Source: Sphingomonas sp. LY29 (lineage in GTDB: Bacteria > Pseudomonadota > Alphaproteobacteria > Sphingomonadales > Sphingomonadaceae). Taken from it: a DNA stretch of 64,000 bases. Positions 61,082 to 64,000 of the stretch are shown here, piece by piece; positions within the stretch are counted from its first letter, which is position 1; each line of letters opens with the position of its first letter. The stretch is from contig NZ_CP141587.1 of the NCBI RefSeq assembly GCF_035593985.1, positions 2,044,001 through 2,108,000 on the forward strand, in the 5' to 3' direction. Under the pieces are notes generated by a model. That model was not told the DNA's origin. It was given only the letters and a program-made list of their open reading frames with translations, and did not search any database. The position numbers were made by a program, and so were the translations under genes.

Positions 61082-61513
61082 TCAGGAAATCTGGTCGGAT
61101 GGCAGCGAAAGGCGCGCGCGGAACGGCTCGAGGTCGTACCCTTCCTTGGCGGCGATCTCGATGCGTTCGTCGACGGTCAGGCTCGCCTGGTTGGCGAGCG
61201 CCCACAGCAAGGCCGATCGTGTCCCAGTGCGGCAGAAGGCAGCAATCGGCCATGGCAGGCGGTCAAGTGCCTTGCTGAACGCCGTGACGTCGCCATCGGT
61301 GATCGCACCGGCCACCACCGGAATGTGCACGGCCTCCATGCCGCGCGCGGTGGCCGCGGCCTTGATTGCGTTCCACTCGGGCTGGTCTTCAGTCTCGCCT
61401 TCGGGTCGATTGCTGATGATCGAGCGATAGCCGCGATCGGCGAGTTCCGCGATGTCCGCCACTTCGGGCTGGGGCAGGACGCTGACGTTGGGGGTAAGAA
61501 TGGCAATTTTCAT
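61082..61513 (-). CDS. TIGR01244/DUF442 sulfur transferase or phosphatase-like protein
   Basis: This 143-residue protein of the family with a dual-specificity-phosphatase fold has the active-site loop AFCRTGTRS (C94 to R99). Similar domains are fused to or encoded beside persulfide dioxygenases (Blh), where a sulfur-transfer role is proposed. Its place between the DUF6691 and TauE genes supports a role in persulfide handling. It starts 3 bp after the DUF6691 stop. Phosphatase activity cannot be excluded. Confidence 0.85.
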   Translation of the reverse strand: MKIAILTPNVSVLPQPEVADIAELADRGYRSIISNRPEGETEDQPEWNAIKAAATARGMEAVHIPVVAGAITDGDVTAFSKALDRLPWPIAAFCRTGTRSALLWALANQASLTVDERIEIAAKEGYDLEPFRARLSLPSDQIS

Positions 61514-61516
61514 TGG

Positions 61517-61966
61517 TCAGGCTCCTTGAAGCTTTGGCCGATCCGAAGCGGATGGCAGGAAATTGTACAGCGCCATTCCCGCGAGCATGGCGGCGAGAAA
61601 CGGAAGGACGGCGAGCGGCGACAGCGCGAGCGAGGCGACGGCGGGTCCAGGGCAAAGCCCGGCAATCCCCCAGCCGATGCCGAACAGCGCCGACCCGGCG
61701 ATCAGTCGGCCATCGACATCGCGGCGATCGGGGAGCGAGAACTTCTCGCCGAACAATGGGCGTTTCATGCGCGGCTGAATCCGCCAGGCGATCGCCATGA
61801 CGATCACCGCGCCGCCCATGACGAACGCCAGCGTCGGATCCCATTGCCCGAAGACATCGAGGAATCCGCGGACTCGCGCCGGATCGGTCATCCCCGATAG
61901 GGTCAGACCGGCGCCGAAAAGCCCGCCCGGGATGACGGGCGGCACGAGCGTGCGGGCGAGGCTCAT
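61517..61966 (-). CDS. DUF6691/YeeE-YedE-type sulfur transporter half
   Basis: This 149-residue membrane protein has four predicted helices and the conserved Cys region GWGIAGLCPGPAVASLAL near residue 105, which matches the half-size YeeE/YedE (DUF6691) type. With the neighbouring gene it should form a paired transporter for thiosulfate or sulfide-like ions. The ATG at 61966 is chosen from homology; the frame further upstream runs through the neighbour. The start overlaps the YeeE gene by 4 bases (ATGA). Confidence 0.88.
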   Translation of the reverse strand: MSLARTLVPPVIPGGLFGAGLTLSGMTDPARVRGFLDVFGQWDPTLAFVMGGAVIVMAIAWRIQPRMKRPLFGEKFSLPDRRDVDGRLIAGSALFGIGWGIAGLCPGPAVASLALSPLAVLPFLAAMLAGMALYNFLPSASDRPKLQGA

Positions 61967-62397
61967 GACAGCGCTCCCATGACGGCGACCGTCGCGATGC
62001 CGGCGGCAATGAAGGTGGCGGTGGCGAGCATCGAGCGCTGCGACAGTCGGCTGACGCCGCACACGCCGTGACCGCTTGTACAGCCGCTTCCCATCCGCGT
62101 CCCGAAGCCGACGAGCAGGCCAGGGATGACCAGCACTGGCCAAGGCGCAAACTCGGAAGGAGCGAGCCCCAGCGCCAGCGAAACGATGAATGCGCCGAGT
62201 GGCAGACCGGCAAGGAAGCCCCAAGCGCTGGACATCGACATATCGCCGTGACTGATCCGGGTCGCGCGGGCAGCGATGCCCGACACACCCGCGATGCGGC
62301 CAGCGCCCAGCAACATCATCGCGGCGGCAAGGCCGATCATGATCCCGCCGACAAGGCCGTGAAGTGGCTGGGCGTCGGGAAAGGCTGCCCAGGTCAT
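61963..62397 (-). CDS. YeeE/YedE family sulfur transporter half
   Basis: This 144-residue membrane protein has four helices and the conserved GSGCTSGHGVCG cysteine loop near residue 105, the hallmark of YeeE proteins that handle thiosulfate. It is paired with the DUF6691 gene next to it. It overlaps the persulfide dioxygenase stop by ATGA. It is third in the BigR operon. Confidence 0.9.
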   Translation of the reverse strand: MTWAAFPDAQPLHGLVGGIMIGLAAAMMLLGAGRIAGVSGIAARATRISHGDMSMSSAWGFLAGLPLGAFIVSLALGLAPSEFAPWPVLVIPGLLVGFGTRMGSGCTSGHGVCGVSRLSQRSMLATATFIAAGIATVAVMGALS

Positions 62398-63320
62398 AGC
62401 TTGTTCACCGGCAATTTGAGGTAGCTTGCGCCGTCGTCTTCGGGCTCGGGCAGGCGCCCGCCGCGCATGTTCACCTGCAAGGACGGAAGAATGAGCTTGG
62501 GCATCGCCAGCGTCGCGTCGCGCTGTGTGCGCATCGCCACGAAGTCATCCTCACTGACGCCTTGATGGATGTGAACGTTTGCGGTTCGCTCGGCGAGCAT
62601 GGTGGTTTCCCACACAAAGTCGTCGCGGTTGGGCGCCTTGTAATCGTGGCACAGAAAGACGCGCGTCTCGTCGGGAAGCTGCATCAGGCGGCGTACCGAG
62701 CGATACAATTGGCGCGCATCGCCACCGGGGAAGTCGGCGCGAGCCGATCCGTAATCCGGCATGAACATGGTGTCGCCCGTGAAGAGCGCATCCCCGACGA
62801 CATAGGCCATGTCGGCCGGTGTATGGCCGGGCACGTGAAGCGCGATCAGCGGGACGTCGCCGATCATCAACACGTCGCCGTCGTCAAGCAACCGATCGAA
62901 CTGCGATCCGTCGCGCGCGAATTCGGTGCCTTCGTTGAAGATCTTGCCGAAGACGCCTTGGACCGTGACGATCTCCCGCCCGATCGCGAGCTTTCCGCCC
63001 AGCTTTTCCTGCAAATAAGGCGCGGCGGACAAATGATCCGCATGGGCGTGAGTCTCGAGGATCCACTCGACCGACAAGCCTTCGCTCTCGACGTAGGCGA
63101 TGATCGCATGGGCGGAATCGAAGCTGGTACGCCCCGACGCCTGGTCGAAGTTCCACACGCTGTCGATGATCGCGGCTTGCTTTGTCGCCGGGTCGCTGAC
63201 GACGTAGCTAACGGTGAAAGTCGGCTCGTCGAAGAAGGCCTTGACCAACGGACCGCGCGCCTCGCCCGCAACGACTGCCTGGACCTGTTCGATGGCGCGT
63301 TGGAGGGACGGGTCAGTCAT
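62394..63320 (-). CDS. Persulfide dioxygenase / Blh-type MBL-fold protein
   Basis: This 308-residue metallo-beta-lactamase-fold enzyme has the metal motif THAHADHL (H91, H93, D95, H96), then HVPGHTPADMAYVVG and the Asp of FTGDTMF. The set fits the iron-dependent ETHE1/Blh persulfide dioxygenase that oxidises glutathione persulfide to sulfite. The ATG at 63320 follows GGAGAAAAGC; the frame upstream to 63341 is not needed. It overlaps the bigR stop by 8 bases and the YeeE start by ATGA. No rhodanese domain is fused. Confidence 0.92.
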   Translation of the reverse strand: MTDPSLQRAIEQVQAVVAGEARGPLVKAFFDEPTFTVSYVVSDPATKQAAIIDSVWNFDQASGRTSFDSAHAIIAYVESEGLSVEWILETHAHADHLSAAPYLQEKLGGKLAIGREIVTVQGVFGKIFNEGTEFARDGSQFDRLLDDGDVLMIGDVPLIALHVPGHTPADMAYVVGDALFTGDTMFMPDYGSARADFPGGDARQLYRSVRRLMQLPDETRVFLCHDYKAPNRDDFVWETTMLAERTANVHIHQGVSEDDFVAMRTQRDATLAMPKLILPSLQVNMRGGRLPEPEDDGASYLKLPVNKL

Positions 63321-63654
63321 GCTTTTCTCCATTCGATTCATCCACGCCTAGCGCGGGGCAATAGAGGTCGTGGAGCGTGCCAAGCAGGGTCAGCACCTTG
63401 TCGTCGGCGACGCGGTAGAAGACCGTCTGCGCTTCCTTGCGCGTGGCGACGAGACCCTCGGCGCGGAGCTTTGCGAGATGCTGCGACAAGGCGGACTGGC
63501 TCAGCCCGATCCGCTCGACTAGCTCGCCCACAGACATCTCGCCCGCCTCGCTCAAATAGCAAAGGATGAGCAAACGTCCCTCGTGCGCGATCGACTTGAG
63601 CACCGACACCGCGACGGCCGCCTGACCGGCGAAGCGAGAAAGATCATCCTGCAT
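63313..63654 (-). CDS. bigR: BigR/SqrR-type ArsR sulfide sensor
   Basis: This 113-residue ArsR-fold repressor has the HTH GLSQSALSQHLAKLRAEGLV. The two thiol sensor cysteines C32 (LILCYLS) and C99 (LYCPALG) are 67 residues apart, nearly the spacing of BigR C42-C108, and form a disulfide or polysulfide bridge when sulfide is high. GGAGAGTCGG precedes ATG 63654. It is first gene of the operon, with its own operator upstream. SqrR is a close alternative name. Confidence 0.93.
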   Translation of the reverse strand: MQDDLSRFAGQAAVAVSVLKSIAHEGRLLILCYLSEAGEMSVGELVERIGLSQSALSQHLAKLRAEGLVATRKEAQTVFYRVADDKVLTLLGTLHDLYCPALGVDESNGEKHD

Positions 63655-63677
63655 CCGACTCTCCAAAAGAGAATACT

Positions 63678-63705
63678 AAATTAGAAAGTTCTAACTCAAT
63701 GTCAA
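63678..63705 (-). promoter_or_regulatory. bigR operon promoter with embedded operator
   Basis: On the minus strand, TTGACA (63705-63700), 16 bases, then TAATTT (63683-63678) give a strong promoter. A perfect repeat TTAGAA-AG-TTCTAA at 63681-63694 overlaps the -10 box and spacer and is the likely BigR site, AT-rich like known BigR boxes. The 95-bp gap to 63800 shows nothing else. Confidence 0.82.
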
Positions 63706-63800
63706 GGATGCCCATCGCGAGATGGAGCACAGCTGGTGGCGGACCATTGATTAACCCCGATGCCGTATTAGACATGTCGCGGTGACGCGGAGGGGGTTGC

Positions 63801-64000
63801 GTGTTCGACAAGTTGCAATTGCTTCGCCGCGGCCGGATGCGATTCCGGTTCGAGCCCAGCGCCGAACATCGCGTCGAGATCTTCGAGCGACCAGCGGACG
63901 AGCTTTCGTCCCCCGACTTGGCAAAGCTGATTGAATCCTGCCGCGCCGTGGCCCGCTCCTGCCTGGGTGGACGCGATCTCCACTACGGCCTGTTTGACGA
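63801..64000 (+). CDS. Unidentified protein, 5' part (cut by window end)
   Basis: A frame opens with GTG at 63801, 4 bases after CGGAGGGGG, an excellent ribosome binding site, and stays open to the end of the window. The 66 visible residues begin MFDKLQLLRRGRMRFRF and continue charged, without signal peptide or membrane segment. I do not recognise the family. Support is the ribosome binding site and the lack of stops; the short minus-strand frame over the same bases is its shadow. It diverges from bigR. Confidence 0.6.
   Translation, partial: MFDKLQLLRRGRMRFRFEPSAEHRVEIFERPADELSSPDLAKLIESCRAVARSCLGGRDLHYGLFD

Noticed and set aside
63768..63983. 71-residue minus-strand frame at the right edge
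   Set aside because: The plus-strand frame from GTG 63801 has a strong ribosome binding site and stays open, so the minus frame is its shadow.

Overview
The window is a 64-kb stretch of a GC-rich alphaproteobacterial chromosome, most likely from the Sphingomonadaceae (Sphingomonas/Sphingomicrobium-like). The signs are a CtrA response regulator with near-consensus CtrA boxes at its own promoter, a methionine synthase split into two polypeptides, a CIRCE-controlled groESL operon, a BigR-type sulfide operon and the general style of the proteins. I see no rRNA or tRNA genes, insertion sequences, prophage or CRISPR array. No gap between genes reaches 300 bp. It reads as core chromosome with a few accessory operons.

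Layout. 1-5.2 kb: 3' end of a dihydrolipoyl dehydrogenase gene, a PepSY membrane protein, SppA and a MATE exporter. 5.2-7.9 kb: groES-groEL with a CIRCE element, then two small lipoproteins. 8.1-13.6 kb: a methionine-cycle operon made of an ArsR-type regulator fused to a methyltransferase-like domain, metF and the two halves of MetH, all joined by 4-nt ATGA overlaps. 13.7-22.8 kb: a DsbD/ScsB-like protein, an amidohydrolase, threonine dehydratase, the N-degron leucyltransferase Bpt, an RNase H-like protein, CtrA, then pseudouridine synthase-ArfB-MsrC and a universal stress protein. 22.9-26.9 kb: pyruvate dehydrogenase E2 and E3 separated by a thioesterase and a membrane protein. 27-30.4 kb: two paralogous secreted amidohydrolases flanking a DUF3140 protein and a cupin. 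30.4-31.8 kb: dctA on the minus strand.

32-48.9 kb is the str-S10-spc ribosomal super-operon, rpsL through secY-adk, with all 27 genes on the plus strand. Several ribosomal proteins carry low-complexity extensions: S5 (RGG-rich N-terminus), L3 (acidic tail), S17 and L15. A terminator-like hairpin separates rplO from secY. The usual rpsM-rpsK-rpoA-rplQ block does not follow adk.

48.9-51.4 kb holds a secreted SRPBCC protein, folA and a D-2-hydroxyglutarate-dehydrogenase-like flavoprotein. 51.4-53.7 kb is a Tat-exported GH3 glycosidase. 53.7-60.3 kb is a tripartite RND pump with a divergent TetR regulator. A 21-bp palindrome covers both of their predicted promoters. 60.3-63.7 kb is a BigR-controlled persulfide/sulfide detoxification operon, and the window ends inside an unidentified plus-strand gene.

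The most informative non-coding signals are four regulator/operator pairs readable from sequence: CIRCE-groES, a methionine-cycle regulator whose operator fills its own promoter and predicts a leaderless mRNA, the TetR palindrome, and the BigR promoter. All functions are inferred from recognised protein families. No search was run.
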